A program made the position numbers and the translations under genes. Below the pieces are notes generated by a model. It did no database searches. It had not been told where the DNA came from and was given only the letters and a program-made list of their open reading frames with translations. 64,000 nucleotides of DNA from Kitasatospora purpeofusca. GTDB lineage: Bacteria; Actinomycetota; Actinomycetes; Streptomycetales; Streptomycetaceae. The stretch is taken from NCBI RefSeq assembly GCF_000718025.1, contig NZ_JODS01000009.1, positions 124,001-188,000 of the forward strand. Reading direction: 5' to 3'. Positions 41,477-50,130 of the stretch are shown here, in pieces; positions within the stretch are counted from its first letter, which is position 1, and every line of letters starts with the position of its first letter.

Positions 41477-42624
41477 CAGGCGGCCCCGGTCAGGCCGCGG
41501 GCGACGATGACGCGCATGATCTCGTTGGTCCCTTCCAGGATCTGGTGCACCCGCAGGTCGCGGACGATCTTCTCGATGCCGTACTCGGCCAGGTAGCCGT
41601 AACCGCCGTGCAGTTGGAGCGCCTGGTCGGCCACCTCGAAGCCGGTGTCGGTGGCGTGCCGCTTGGCCATCGCGCACAGCTGCGGGGCCCGGGCGTCGCC
41701 CCGGTCCAGGGCGTCGGCGGCCCGCCACAGCAGGGCCCGGGCGGCCTCCAGTTCGGTGGCCATGTCGGCGAGGCGGAACTGCAGCGCCTGGGCGTGCAGC
41801 AGCCGGGCGCCGAAGGCCTCGCGTTCGGCGAGGTGGGCCACGGTGCGCTCCAGCGCGCTCTGGGCGCCGCCGAGCGAGCAGGCGGCGATGCCGAGGCGGC
41901 CGCCGTTGAGGCCGCCCATGGCGATCCTGAAGCCCTCCCCCTCGGCGCCGAGCAGCCGGTCGGCGGGCAGCCGCACGCCGTCCAGCACCACCTGCCGGGT
42001 CGGCTGGGCGTTCCAGCCCATCTTGCGCTCGTTGGCGCCGAAGGACAGGCCCGGGTCGTCCCGGTCGACCAGGAAGGCCGAGATGCCCTTCGGCCCGGGC
42101 CCGCCGGTGCGCGCCATGACCAGGTAGACCTGGGCGCTGCCGGCGCCGGAGATGAACTGCTTGACGCCGTCCAGCACCCAGTGCTCGCCGTCCCGGACGG
42201 CCCGGGTGGTGAGCGCGGCGGCGTCGGAGCCGGCGCCGGGCTCGGTCAGGCAGTAGCTGGCGAGGTCCTCGGCCGTGCAGAGCCGGGGCAGCCAGCGGGC
42301 GCGCTGGGCGTCGTCGCCGTGGCGGTCGACCATCCAGGCGACCATGTTGTGGATGGAGAGGTAGGCGGCGATGGACGGGCAGCCGGTGGCGAGGGCCTCG
42401 AAGGCGACCGCGCCGTCGCGGCGGGTGAGGCCGGAGCCGCCGGACTCCTCCCGCACGTAGACGCCGGCCAGGCCGAGTTCGCCGGCCTTGCGCAGCACGT
42501 CGACCGGGAAGTGCTTGGTGTGGTCCCACTCCACGGCGTTCGGGGCGAGGTGCTCGTCGGCGAAGGCCCTGGTGGTCGCGGCGATCGCGCGTTGGTCGTC
42601 GGTGAGATCGTGCACGGCGCTCAT
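41476..42624 (-). CDS. Acyl-CoA dehydrogenase, isobutyryl-CoA type
   Basis: 382 residues. FAD-dependent acyl-CoA dehydrogenase with YCLTEPGAGSDAAAL, the middle-domain WVLDGVKQFISGAG, LNGGRLGIAACSLG and the C-terminal GGYGYLAEYGIEKIVRDLRV followed by ILEGTNEIMR. The catalytic Glu is in the EGTNEI region. In this operon it oxidises isobutyryl-CoA to methacrylyl-CoA. Its ATG overlaps the mmsA stop (ATGA). Confidence 0.92.
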   Translation of the reverse strand: MSAVHDLTDDQRAIAATTRAFADEHLAPNAVEWDHTKHFPVDVLRKAGELGLAGVYVREESGGSGLTRRDGAVAFEALATGCPSIAAYLSIHNMVAWMVDRHGDDAQRARWLPRLCTAEDLASYCLTEPGAGSDAAALTTRAVRDGEHWVLDGVKQFISGAGSAQVYLVMARTGGPGPKGISAFLVDRDDPGLSFGANERKMGWNAQPTRQVVLDGVRLPADRLLGAEGEGFRIAMGGLNGGRLGIAACSLGGAQSALERTVAHLAEREAFGARLLHAQALQFRLADMATELEAARALLWRAADALDRGDARAPQLCAMAKRHATDTGFEVADQALQLHGGYGYLAEYGIEKIVRDLRVHQILEGTNEIMRVIVARGLTGAA

Positions 42625-44165
42625 CCCATCGTCGGCATGGTGAAGCTGGCGCCTTCCTTGACCCCGGAGGGCCAGCGCGAGGTCACCGTGCGGGTGCGGG
42701 TGTAGAAGCGGATCGAGTCCGGGCCGTGCTGGTTGAGGTCGCCGAAACCGGAGCGCTTCCAGCCGCCGAAGGTGTGGTAGGCGATCGGCACCGGGATCGG
42801 CACGTTGACGCCGACCATGCCGGTGTTGACCCGGCGGGTGAAGTCGCGGGCGGTGTCTCCGTCGCGGGTGTAGATGGCCACGCCGTTGCCGAACTCGTGC
42901 TCGCTGGGCAGGCGCAGGGCTTCCTCGTAGTCGGCGGCGCGGACCACGCTCAGCACCGGGCCGAAGATCTCCTCGCGGTGGATGCGCATCCCCGGCGTCA
43001 CCCGGTCGAACAGCGAGGGGCCGAGGAAGAAGCCCTCCTCGTGGCCCTCCAGCCGGAAGTCGCGCCCGTCGACGACGAGTTCGGCGCCCTCCTCGACCCC
43101 GAGGTCCAGGTAGCCGCGGACCCGCTCCAGCGCGTCCCGGCCGACCAGCGGGCCGAAGTCCGCAGCGGGGTCGTCCGAGCGGCCGACCTTCAGCGCGCCG
43201 ATCCGCTCGACCAGCTTGGCCACCAGGGCGTCGGCGGTCTCCTCGCCGACCGGGACGGCCACCGAGATCGCCATGCAGCGCTCGCCCGCCGAGCCGTAGC
43301 CGGCGCCGACCAGCGCGTCCGCCGCCTGGTCGAGGTCGGCGTCGGGCATCACGATCATGTGGTTCTTGGCGCCGCCGAAGCACTGGGCGCGCTTGCCGTG
43401 GGCGGCCGCGGTCGCGTAGACGTACTGGGCGATCGGGGTGGAGCCGACGAAGCCGACCGCCTGCACCCGGGGATCCTCCAGCAGGGTGTCGACGGCCTCC
43501 TTGCCGCCGTTCACCACGTTCAGCACGCCGGGCGGCAGTCCGGCCTCCAGGAACAGTTCGGCGAGCCGCAGCGGCACCGAGGGGTCGCGCTCGGAGGGCT
43601 TGAGCACGAAGGCGTTGCCGCAGGCCAGCGCGGGTGCGGCCTTCCAGAGCGGGATCATCGCGGGGAAGTTGAACGGGGTGATGCCGGCGACCACGCCGAG
43701 CGGCTGGCGCATCGAGTACACGTCGATGCCGGTGCCGGCGTTGTCGGTGAACTCGCCCTTGAGCAGGTGCGGGATCCCGGCCGCGAACTCGACCACCTCC
43801 AGGCCGCGCTGGAGGTCCCCGTGGGCGTCGGCGACGGTCTTGCCGTGCTCGGCGGAGAGCAGCCGGGCGAGCGAGTCCCGCTCCTGCTCGACGAGTTGGA
43901 GGAAGCGCAGCAGCACCCGGGCCCGGCGCTGCGGGTTCCAGGCCGCCCACGCGGGCTGGGCCTGCGCCGCGTCGGCGATCACGGCCTCGACCTCGGCGCG
44001 GCTCGCGAGCGGCACCCGGGCCTGGACGCGGCCGGTGTTGGGGTCGTGGACGTCGCCGAAGCGGCCGGAGGTGCCGGCGGTGCGCTTGCCGCCGACGAAG
44101 TGGGTGAGTTCGGGGACGATCGACTCGGGGGTGGTCGACTCGGGGGTGGTCGGGTCGGGGAGCAT
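42621..44165 (-). CDS. mmsA: CoA-acylating methylmalonate-semialdehyde dehydrogenase
   Basis: 514 residues of the aldehyde dehydrogenase superfamily. Motifs include PFNFPAMIPLWKAAPALACGN, GFVGSTPIAQYVY, the MmsA-specific FGGAKNHMIVMPDADLD and the nucleophile C297 in GERCMAIS. It converts methylmalonate semialdehyde to propionyl-CoA and CO2. Residues 1-20 are low-complexity (TTPESTTPES). ATG 44165 follows GAGAAGGAATCA. A cobalamin riboswitch lies 230-370 nt upstream on the same strand with an operator-like palindrome over its promoter. Confidence 0.94.
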   Translation of the reverse strand: MLPDPTTPESTTPESIVPELTHFVGGKRTAGTSGRFGDVHDPNTGRVQARVPLASRAEVEAVIADAAQAQPAWAAWNPQRRARVLLRFLQLVEQERDSLARLLSAEHGKTVADAHGDLQRGLEVVEFAAGIPHLLKGEFTDNAGTGIDVYSMRQPLGVVAGITPFNFPAMIPLWKAAPALACGNAFVLKPSERDPSVPLRLAELFLEAGLPPGVLNVVNGGKEAVDTLLEDPRVQAVGFVGSTPIAQYVYATAAAHGKRAQCFGGAKNHMIVMPDADLDQAADALVGAGYGSAGERCMAISVAVPVGEETADALVAKLVERIGALKVGRSDDPAADFGPLVGRDALERVRGYLDLGVEEGAELVVDGRDFRLEGHEEGFFLGPSLFDRVTPGMRIHREEIFGPVLSVVRAADYEEALRLPSEHEFGNGVAIYTRDGDTARDFTRRVNTGMVGVNVPIPVPIAYHTFGGWKRSGFGDLNQHGPDSIRFYTRTRTVTSRWPSGVKEGASFTMPTMG

Positions 44166-44271
44166 TGATTCCTTCTCTCGTCAGGATGGGGAGAGGAGGA
44201 GTGGAGGCCGCGCCGGTGCGCGGGCGCACGGTGGTGCACCCGGCGGCAGGACGGCGGCGGCGGACGAACCG

Positions 44272-44346
44272 TCAGCGCGGGTGCGCCCCGGGGTTCGTCG
44301 GCACGGCACAGCCGGGGGCGGTGGAACGCGAGCAGCCCGGATTCAT
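44272..44346 (-). CDS. Candidate short ORF downstream of the mmsA riboswitch
   Basis: 24 codons starting MNPGCSRSTAPGCAV and ending GAHPR. GGAG lies nine bases before the ATG on the minus strand. It is the first start codon with a good ribosome binding site after the riboswitch 3' end (44391); an in-frame ATG at 44361 would add five residues but lacks a spaced site. The peptide has two Cys and one His. It could be a leader peptide coupling riboswitch state to mmsA, or chance. I know of no family for it. Confidence 0.35.
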   Translation of the reverse strand: MNPGCSRSTAPGCAVPTNPGAHPR

Positions 44347-44390
44347 GCGTGTCGTCTCCATCCTCGTGGAAAACACGGACCTTCCGCGGC

Positions 44391-44530
44391 CGGTATCCTG
44401 ACTCCCGGATCGACGCGCGCCCCCGGGCCTTCCCGGCTGGCTGCCAGTGGCCGAACTCCCGCGAGGACGAACTCCCCGGTCACAGTGGCGGGACCGTGCC
44501 GGACTTTCACCGGCTTCCCTGACACCGCGG
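44391..44530 (-). promoter_or_regulatory. Cobalamin riboswitch upstream of the valine-degradation operon
   Basis: On the minus strand the core AGGGAAGCCGGTGAAAGTCC begins near 44521, followed by GGCACGGTCCCGCCACTGTG (about 44501-44482). The 3' block CCGGGAGTCAGGATACCGG spans 44409-44391. These are textbook cobalamin riboswitch blocks. The next gene on this strand is mmsA (start 44165), with only a tiny ORF between. No convincing terminator is seen between riboswitch and mmsA. Confidence 0.92.
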
Positions 44531-44542
44531 ACCTGTTCCGAC

Positions 44543-44571
44543 CATATAGTTGGACGTCCTAGTAAGTCCAG
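44543..44571 (-). promoter_or_regulatory. Promoter of the riboswitch-mmsA transcript with overlapping palindrome
   Basis: Read on the minus strand, TGGACT (-35) and TATATG (-10) are separated by 16 bp. Between and over them lies the near-palindrome TAGTTGGACGTCCTAGTA (44547-44564, seven of nine symmetric pairs), a likely repressor operator of GntR or similar type. The placement between the boxes argues for repression (inference). Confidence 0.5.
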
Positions 44572-44620
44572 AGCCCCTTGCCGTCCGGGCGCGTCGGAGC
44601 ACGCACCACCGGGAACGCGA

Positions 44621-44648
44621 CGGGCCCCGGGGAGCACCCCGGGGCCCG
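44621..44648. terminator. Intrinsic terminator after the amidohydrolase gene
   Basis: A perfect 12-bp stem CGGGCCCCGGGG with a 4-nt AGCA loop (arms 44621-44632 and 44637-44648), downstream of the minus-strand stop at 44694 and before the mmsA promoter. An outer inverted repeat (GCCGTCCGGG / CCCGGACGGC) flanks it. Confidence 0.8.
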
Positions 44649-44693
44649 GACGGCAGTCGACGCGACGTCAGACAGCCTCACCAGGAGGCGTCT

Positions 44694-46331
44694 TCACTCG
44701 GCGGCGTGGACCAGCTCGCCCCCGACATAGGTGCGCAGCACCCGGGCGGAGGCGATCTCCTCGGGCGGGCCGGTGAGGATGTCGCGGTCCAGGACGACCA
44801 GGTCGGCCAGCAGACCGGGCGCGAGCACCCCGGCGTCGTCGTGCCCGTTCACATGGGCGGTGCCCGCCGTGTAGGCGGCGATCGCCGAGGCCAGGTCGAG
44901 CCGCTGCTCGGGCAGGAACACCCGGTCGTCGTCGGCCTCCGGCTCCCGCCGGTTGACCGCGACGTGCAGACCCGCCAGCGGGTCCGGGCTGCTCACCGGC
45001 CAGTCGCTGCCCGCCGCCAGGGTGGCCCCGGCCCGCAGCAGCGCGCCGAACGGGTACTGCCAGGCGGCGCGCTCCGGGCCGAGGAAGGGGATGGTCAGCT
45101 CGTCCATCTGCGGCTCGTGCGCCGCCCACAGCGGCTGGATGTTGGCGATCGCGCCGAGCCGGGCGAACCGGGGCAGGTCGTCCGGGTGGACCACCTGGAG
45201 GTGGGCGAGGTGGTGGCGGGTGTCGCGCCGGCCGTTGGCGGCGCGGGCGGCCTCGACCGCGTCCAGCGCCTCGCGCACCGCCCGGTCGCCGAGGGCGTGG
45301 AAGTGCACCTGGAAGTCCAGCGCGTCGAGTGCGGTCACGTACTCGCGCAGGGCGAGCGGATCGACGAAGCTGAGGCCGGAGTTGGCGGTGGCGCAGCCGC
45401 AGCCGTCCAGATAGGGGCTGGTCATCGCGGCGGTGAAGTTCTCCGCGATGCCGTCCTGCATGATCTTCACCGAGCCGGCCCGGAACCTGCCGTGGGCGGA
45501 CTCGGCGCGGCGCTCGACGAGTTCGGCGATCTGCTCGGCGCCCCGCTCGCGCTCCCACCAGAGCGCGCCGTTCACCCGGGCGGTCAGCGCGCCGGAGCGC
45601 GCGGCCGCCAGATAGGCGTCGGACGGGTCCGGCTGGCCGTTGAACTCGCCGAGCAGCGCGTCCTGCCAGCCGGTGATGCCGAGCGAGTGCAGCAGCCGCT
45701 GCGCCCGCAGCAGCCCCTCCAGCCGGTCGGCGGCGGTGATCGGCGGCACCAGCCGGGCCACCAGGCCGGTGGCGCCCTCCTGGAGCACCCCGCTCGGGGT
45801 GCCGTCGGCCTCGCGCTCGATCCGGCCGTCCGCCGGGTCGGGGGTGTCGCGGTCGACGCCGGCGAGTTCCAGCGCCCGGGTGTTGGCCCAGGCGCCGTGG
45901 TGGTCCCGGTTGGTGAGGTAGACCGGACGGTCCGGGACGACGGAGTCGAGCAGTTGCCGGGTCGGCAGGCCGCCCTCGAAGCTCTCCATCGACCAGCCGC
46001 TGCCGGTGATCCACTCCTGCTCGGGGTTGGCGTCGGCGTAGGCGCGGATCCGCTCCAGGTAGTCGGCCACGCCGACGGTGCCGGTGAGGTCGCAGACCGC
46101 CAACTCGGTGCCGCCGAAGACGGCGTGGATGTGCGCGTCCTGGAAGCCCGGCAGCAGCAGCTTGCCGGAGAGGTCGACGACCTCGGTGTCCGGGCCGATC
46201 AGGTCCCGGACCTCGTCGTGGCCGACGGCGGTGATCCGTCCGCCGGTGACGGCCAGACCGGTCGCCCGGGTGCGGGCGGCGTCGCCGGTGTGCACGGGGC
46301 CGCGGGTGAAGACCAGATCGGCCTTGGTCAT
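44694..46331 (-). CDS. YtcJ-like metal-dependent amidohydrolase
   Basis: 545 residues. It has the metal motif FQDAHIHAVFGG near residue 65, GWSMESF, HFHALGDRAVR and the late AAGSDWPVSSPDPLAG aspartate motif of YtcJ-type amidohydrolases. It shares the architecture of the 7043-8686 protein but is clearly diverged in sequence. It lies 131 bp downstream of an APC permease on the same strand, so an imported amino-acid-like or amide compound is a reasonable substrate class (inference). A terminator follows. Confidence 0.82.
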   Translation of the reverse strand: MTKADLVFTRGPVHTGDAARTRATGLAVTGGRITAVGHDEVRDLIGPDTEVVDLSGKLLLPGFQDAHIHAVFGGTELAVCDLTGTVGVADYLERIRAYADANPEQEWITGSGWSMESFEGGLPTRQLLDSVVPDRPVYLTNRDHHGAWANTRALELAGVDRDTPDPADGRIEREADGTPSGVLQEGATGLVARLVPPITAADRLEGLLRAQRLLHSLGITGWQDALLGEFNGQPDPSDAYLAAARSGALTARVNGALWWERERGAEQIAELVERRAESAHGRFRAGSVKIMQDGIAENFTAAMTSPYLDGCGCATANSGLSFVDPLALREYVTALDALDFQVHFHALGDRAVREALDAVEAARAANGRRDTRHHLAHLQVVHPDDLPRFARLGAIANIQPLWAAHEPQMDELTIPFLGPERAAWQYPFGALLRAGATLAAGSDWPVSSPDPLAGLHVAVNRREPEADDDRVFLPEQRLDLASAIAAYTAGTAHVNGHDDAGVLAPGLLADLVVLDRDILTGPPEEIASARVLRTYVGGELVHAAE

Positions 46332-46462
46332 GGGTGGTGCTCCGTTCTCGGGTGGTGCGGGTGTGCGGGGTGCCGTGTGTCCTGTGTCGTGTGCCCGGTG
46401 CGGCGGGAGAGCGCGGGTCCGGTGTGTGTGGGGGTGCACCGGACCCGCGCCGTCGGTCGTCC

Positions 46463-47944
46463 TCAGACCTTCCCGGGTGTACCCGCGGCCTCGCCGAGGA
46501 AGTACGCCGAGCGCCGCCGCCAGCGCGCCCAGGCCGCCGCCGGCAGCCCGGTGACGATCATCAGTACCACGACGGTGAGCTCGAACCAGCCGTTGTCGGC
46601 GGAGAGTTCGAAGTGGTCGGCGGAGTCGTAGAAGGTCCAGGTGAGGTAGCCGCCGACGACCAGCAGGACCGCCGCGCCGAGCAGCGGGCCGACCACCGCG
46701 CGCAGCCCCTCCAGCAGGTCGGTGCGCAGCAGGTGGCGGAACCGGACGGCGGCCGCGACCGCGGTGAGCGCGTAGTAGAGGGCGACGATGATGCCGATCG
46801 CGTTGACGGCCGCCGAGATGAGGTCGTTGACGGTCGGGATGACGATCGAGCACAGTGCCAGCGCCACCGCGACCGCGGTGATCAGCAGGGTGCCGACCGC
46901 GGGCGTCCGGTGCTTGGGGTGCAGCTTCGTCCAGACCGGGCCGAGCACGCCGTCCCGGCCCATCGCGAACAGCCCGCGGGCGGTGGGGATCACCGAGGAC
47001 TGCAGCGAGGCCACCGCGGAGAACATCAGCGCGATCAGCGGCAGCGCGGCCAGCGGCTGGTCGGCGAGCCGGGCGCCGAAGTACGTCAGGCCGTGCGCGC
47101 CGTTGTCCGCCAGCTCGTCCAGCGGCAGCACCCGCTGGAAGGCGGTGCCGGCGAGCAGGAACAGCAGCAGCATCACGACCAGGGCGAGGGTGCCGGCGCG
47201 GGAGGCGTCCCGAGGGTCGTGGACCTCCTCGCCGACGCTGAACACCGACTCGAAGCCCCAGTAGCAGAACACCGCGAGCACCATGCCCTGGGCCAGCGCG
47301 TCGAAGGAGGGGATCGCGAACGGGTTGAACCAGTCGAGCGAGAACGGCTGGTCGCCGGCGAACAGCCCGTAGCCGCAGAAGCCGAGCAGGACGGCGTACT
47401 CGAACACCAGCAGCGCCTTCTGCAGCCGCGCCGCCAGGCCGAGACCGCGCACCGCGACCAGCGCGGCGGCGACCAGGACGACCAGGCCGATCAGGGTGCA
47501 CTGCACGGTCGAGTCGGCGTCCAGCCGCAGCCCGGCGACGCTGCGCAGGTGCGCCTCGTCGAGGAGCTGGACGATCGAGGAGCCGGTCACGGTGGTGGTG
47601 TAGGCCATGAACACCACGGTGCCGACGGTGTTCACCCAGCCGGTGAGGAAGCCGAGCCAGGGGTTGAGCGTGCGGCCCACCCAGCTGTAGCTGCTGCCGG
47701 CGTCCGGCTCCGAGCGGTTCAGCCGCCCGTAGCCGCCGGCGATGGCCAGCACGGGGAGGAACGCCAGCAGCATGATCGCGGGGAGGTGGAGCCCGACGAC
47801 GCCGGCCATCAGGCCGAGGCCGATGCCGATACTGCTGGTCGCGGCGGTACTGGAGGCGGCGATCGCCGCCCCGTCGATCAGGCCCAGGGAGCGGGGCATG
47901 GAGTCCTGGGGGCCGCCGCTGTCCGCTCTCGGACCGCTGCCCAT
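46463..47944 (-). CDS. APC-superfamily amino acid permease
   Basis: About 493 residues with roughly 12 to 14 hydrophobic helices. The N-terminal consensus SLGLIDGAAIAASSTAATSS and GIGLGLMAGVVGLHLPAIML, then YSWVGRTLNPWLGFLTGWVN and FCYWGFESVFSVGEEVHDP, match APC-family transporters. The cytoplasmic-membrane importer is followed by the amidohydrolase gene, suggesting a shared uptake-and-hydrolysis unit. ATG 47944 is used; TTG 47965, better spaced behind AAGGCGG, is an alternative start. Confidence 0.85.
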   Translation of the reverse strand: MGSGPRADSGGPQDSMPRSLGLIDGAAIAASSTAATSSIGIGLGLMAGVVGLHLPAIMLLAFLPVLAIAGGYGRLNRSEPDAGSSYSWVGRTLNPWLGFLTGWVNTVGTVVFMAYTTTVTGSSIVQLLDEAHLRSVAGLRLDADSTVQCTLIGLVVLVAAALVAVRGLGLAARLQKALLVFEYAVLLGFCGYGLFAGDQPFSLDWFNPFAIPSFDALAQGMVLAVFCYWGFESVFSVGEEVHDPRDASRAGTLALVVMLLLFLLAGTAFQRVLPLDELADNGAHGLTYFGARLADQPLAALPLIALMFSAVASLQSSVIPTARGLFAMGRDGVLGPVWTKLHPKHRTPAVGTLLITAVAVALALCSIVIPTVNDLISAAVNAIGIIVALYYALTAVAAAVRFRHLLRTDLLEGLRAVVGPLLGAAVLLVVGGYLTWTFYDSADHFELSADNGWFELTVVVLMIVTGLPAAAWARWRRRSAYFLGEAAGTPGKV

Positions 47945-48252
47945 GACCTTCGCCGTCGATGCCAAGGGATCACCGCCTTGCTGGTGGGGGGGTGTGGGGG
48001 TGGGGGTGAAGTGCGAGCCATGAAACCGGCGGCTTCGAGACACGTCAATGCTGTTGTCATAAGGAGGTGGGCGGGCCCGGCACCGCTGACGCCGCGCCGA
48101 ACGCTCCGCACCGAACGCGCCGCACCGTGCGCGGGCGCGCCGCCGGGGGCGCCCGGAACGCCCACCGGACGCCCTTTCCCCGCCACCGCACCCGCCGTAC
48201 GGTCGCAACCGGCCGATCGTCCGGCCCGCCGCTCCCCCGCCAAGGAGGGCCC

Positions 48253-49512
48253 GTGGAACCCCGCTGCCCGTTCACCCACGTCCTCGACCCGCACGCCGCC
48301 GACCTGCACGCCGAAGCCGCCCACCTGCGCACCCACGGCCCGGCCGTCCGGGTCGAACTCCCCGGCAAGGTCCTCGCCTGGTCGGTGACCCGCGCCGAGG
48401 TCGCCCGGAAGCTCCTCGCCGACCACCGGCTCGCCAAGAACGCCCGCCGCCACTGGCCCGAGTGGATCGACGGCCGGGTCGGCCCGGACTGGCCGCTGGC
48501 CAGCTGGGTCGCGGTGGAGACCATGTTCACCAGCGACGGCGCGGACCACCACCGGCTGCGCACCCTGACCGCCCCCGCCTTCGGTCCCCGCCGGGTGGAG
48601 TCGCTGCGGCCCCGGGTGCGCGCGATCGTCGCCGCGCTGCTCGACGAACTGCGCGCCACCGCGCCCGGCGAGCCGGTGGACCTGCACACCCGGCTCTCCT
48701 ACCCGCTGCCGACCACGCTGATCTGCGACCTCTTCGGCGTGCCCGAGGAACAGCGCCCCGAGGTGCGGCGGGTGGTCGACGGCGTCCTGGAGACCGGCGC
48801 CACCCCCGAACGGGCCAAGGCCGTCCTCGACGACCTGTTCGCCGCGATGGCGCACCTGGTGGCCACCAAGCGGGAGACGCCCGGCGACGACATGACCAGC
48901 GAGCTGATCGCGACCCGGGACGCCGCCGGCAGCCGGCTGAGCGAGCAGGAGCTGGTGTCCACCCTGATCCTGATGATCGGCGCCGGCTCCGAGACCGCCG
49001 TCAACCTGATCGACCACACCGCGGCCCTGCTGCTCAGCCACCCCGAGCAGCTCGCGCTGGTCCGGAACGGCTCGGCGACCTGGCGGGACGCCATCGAGGA
49101 GGCGCTGCGCCTCGAAGCGCCGGTGATGCACCTGCCGCTGCACTTCGCCGCCGAGGACATCGACCTCGGCGGGGGCGTGCTGATCCGCACCGGCGAACCG
49201 GTCCTGATCGCGTACGGGGCGAGCGGCCGGGACCCGGAGCTGCACCCCGACCGGCCGGACGTCTTCGACCTCACCCGGCCCGACAAGTCCAACCTGGCGT
49301 TCGGCCACGGACGCCACTACTGCCTGGGCGCCGCGCTCGGCGTGCTGGAGGCGGAGGAGGCCCTGACCGCGCTGTTCCGGACCTACCCCGAGGTCGAGCT
49401 CGCGGTGCCGCCGGAGGAGCTGCGGCACCAGGAGTCCTTCATCGTCAACGCCCTGAGCGCCCTGCCGGTGCGCCTCTCCCCCGCCGCCCGACCCGGCGGC
49501 CACCACCGGTAG
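48253..49512 (+). CDS. Cytochrome P450
   Basis: 419 residues. The class I bacterial P450 signatures are intact: I-helix IGAGSETAVNLIDH, K-helix ExxR in EEALRLE, and heme loop FGHGRHYCLGAALG with C357 as the iron ligand. GTG 48253 sits behind AAGGAGG. It begins CPFTHVLDPHAADLHAEA, as in CYP107-like enzymes. No ferredoxin or reductase gene is adjacent. It is divergent from the APC permease across a 308-bp region with no other gene. Substrate unknown; hydroxylation of a small molecule is likely. Confidence 0.92.
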   Translation: MEPRCPFTHVLDPHAADLHAEAAHLRTHGPAVRVELPGKVLAWSVTRAEVARKLLADHRLAKNARRHWPEWIDGRVGPDWPLASWVAVETMFTSDGADHHRLRTLTAPAFGPRRVESLRPRVRAIVAALLDELRATAPGEPVDLHTRLSYPLPTTLICDLFGVPEEQRPEVRRVVDGVLETGATPERAKAVLDDLFAAMAHLVATKRETPGDDMTSELIATRDAAGSRLSEQELVSTLILMIGAGSETAVNLIDHTAALLLSHPEQLALVRNGSATWRDAIEEALRLEAPVMHLPLHFAAEDIDLGGGVLIRTGEPVLIAYGASGRDPELHPDRPDVFDLTRPDKSNLAFGHGRHYCLGAALGVLEAEEALTALFRTYPEVELAVPPEELRHQESFIVNALSALPVRLSPAARPGGHHR

Positions 49513-49560
49513 CGGAACCGGCCCGGGCCGTTTGTCGGAGGCCGCCGCTACCGTACGGCC

Positions 49561-50118
49561 ATGGACGACAACCGCGCCCCCGCCGTACGCCTGGAGCCCT
49601 GGTCGGAGGGCGACGCCGAGCTGCTGCGCGCCCTCAACGCGCCGGAGCTGACGACCCACCTCGGCGGCCCGGAGTCCGAGGAGGCGCTCGCCCGCCGCCA
49701 CCGCCGGTACGTCGACCTGAGCGCCGACCGCACCGGCGCGGGGCGGATGTTCCGGATCGTGCTGCTGCCGACGGGGGCGGCGGACGAGGCGACGGAGGCG
49801 GCGGCGGCGACGGCCGGGAGCATCGGCTTCTGGGCCCGCGAGTGGGCCGGTGAGCAGGTGTACGAGACGGGCTGGGCCGTGCTGCCGGCCTTCCAGCGCC
49901 GGGGCGTGGCCACGGCCGCGGCCCGCGCGGTGGCGGAGCGGGCCCGGGCCGAGGGCCGGCGCCGCCACCTGCACGCCTTCCCCTCGGTGGACCATCCGGC
50001 CTCGAACGCGGTCTGCCGGGCGGCGGGCTTCGAACTCCTGGGGCCGCAGGACTTCGAGTACCCGCCGGGCCACCCGATCCGCTGCAACGACTGGAGGCTC
50101 GACCTGGAGCGCTACTGA
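49561..50118 (+). CDS. GNAT-family N-acetyltransferase
   Basis: 185 residues. RimJ/RimL-like GNAT: VRLEPWSEGDAELLRAL at the start, the acetyl-CoA loop VLPAFQRRGVATAAARAVAE (Q/R-x-x-G-x-A type), and the C-terminal ASNAVCRAAGFELLGPQDFEY. It transfers an acetyl group from acetyl-CoA to an amine of unknown identity. It lies 48 bp after the P450 gene on the same strand and may be cotranscribed. Its stop is 12 bp from the convergent histidine-phosphatase-like gene. Confidence 0.85.
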   Translation: MDDNRAPAVRLEPWSEGDAELLRALNAPELTTHLGGPESEEALARRHRRYVDLSADRTGAGRMFRIVLLPTGAADEATEAAAATAGSIGFWAREWAGEQVYETGWAVLPAFQRRGVATAAARAVAERARAEGRRRHLHAFPSVDHPASNAVCRAAGFELLGPQDFEYPPGHPIRCNDWRLDLERY

Positions 50119-50130
50119 CCGCAGCGCGTC

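Noticed and set aside
44143..44162. Possible frameshift or insertion at the mmsA start (TTPES repeats)
   Set aside because: The repeat is in frame, short and followed by an intact enzyme with a good ribosome binding site; it is a simple low-complexity N-terminus.
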